In this document: in pieces, positions 23,017 through 23,105 of the stretch
Numbering within the stretch: the first letter of the stretch is position 1
How the letters are laid out: every line of letters starts with the position of its first letter
Source: Candidatus Hydrogenedentota bacterium
Lineage (GTDB): Bacteria; UBA8481; J006
DNA length: 23,105 bases
Assembly: GCA_003697085.1 (NCBI GenBank)
Contig: RFFU01000081.1
Coordinates: 1-23,105 of the forward strand
Direction of reading: 5' to 3'
Position numbers and translations under genes: made by a program
Notes under the pieces: generated by a model
Told to the model about the DNA's origin: nothing
What the model saw: the letters and a program-made list of their open reading frames with translations, nothing else
Databases searched by the model: none

Positions 23017-23105
23017 ATGCGGCTCGGAAGAAATTTCACGAATCTGCTCGAATACGACTATATGCCGGAGAGAGAGAAGAAAAAATTCCGCGCGGGAAAA
23101 TTGGA
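23017..23105 (+). CDS. Start of an unidentified gene (cut by window end)
   Basis: Only the first 29 codons are present: MRLGRNFTNLLEYDYMP followed by a charged EREKKKFRAGK stretch. It has no signal peptide. There is too little to assign a family. Support comes from the consensus ribosome site and the open frame to the window edge. Confidence 0.6.
   Translation, partial: MRLGRNFTNLLEYDYMPEREKKKFRAGKL

Overview
The window is a GC-rich, gene-dense stretch in which every gene I can support lies on the + strand. A PorV-like outer-membrane protein, an alginate-export-like porin ending in Phe, and a large surface protein with a FlgD-like C-terminal domain point to a diderm (Gram-negative type) bacterium. 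The style resembles poorly cultured lineages around the FCB group and related candidate phyla. That placement is inference from gene content, and I cannot name a phylum from this window.

Layout. (1) 1-4890: the C-terminal part of a giant repetitive surface protein, overlapping by 4 nt a PorV/UPF0164-like beta-barrel protein with an unusual C-terminal extension. (2) 4891-5535: a non-coding gap with a G-rich tract, an inverted repeat and a likely rplS promoter. (3) 5536-8094: rplS (ribosomal protein L19), a FliK-like protein and a FlhB C-terminal-domain-like protein, matching in order the rplS...ylqG-ylqH neighbourhood of Bacillus. (4) 8400-12317: four genes joined by 4-nt overlaps, namely a zinc-ribbon methyltransferase, a Gfo/Idh/MocA oxidoreductase, an extended SDR sugar-nucleotide epimerase/dehydratase and a PiT-family phosphate permease. 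(5) 12993-14306: a single alginate-export-like outer-membrane porin behind a long, relatively AT-rich leader. (6) 14307-15083: a non-coding region with G-rich direct repeats, a symmetrical 131-bp inverted-repeat element and a hairpin-rich leader. (7) 15084-22770: a seven-gene operon with gaps of 3 nt or less or overlaps. It encodes purine nucleoside phosphorylase, pyrimidine nucleoside phosphorylase, a RecJ with a DnaQ-like exonuclease inserted in its DHH core, a DUF3006-like small protein, a second DHH/DHHA1 phosphoesterase, an unrecognised 141-aa protein and a Clp1/Grc3-type polynucleotide 5'-kinase. (8) 22771-23105: a palindromic repeat cluster and the first 29 codons of another gene.

The most interesting region is the last operon. 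A kinase that would make 5'-phosphate ends, two DHH-type exonucleases (this family in general prefers 5'-phosphate ends), a built-in DEDDh 3'-5' exonuclease domain and two nucleoside phosphorylases together look like a nucleic-acid end-processing, degradation and salvage pathway. The domain calls rest on visible motifs. The pathway is inference.

Three intergenic loci (about 8.1, 14.5 and 22.9 kb) carry related palindromic repeats built on GCAGGCA/TGCCTGC and GCAGGTT/AACCTGC arms, which suggests a dispersed repeat family in this genome.
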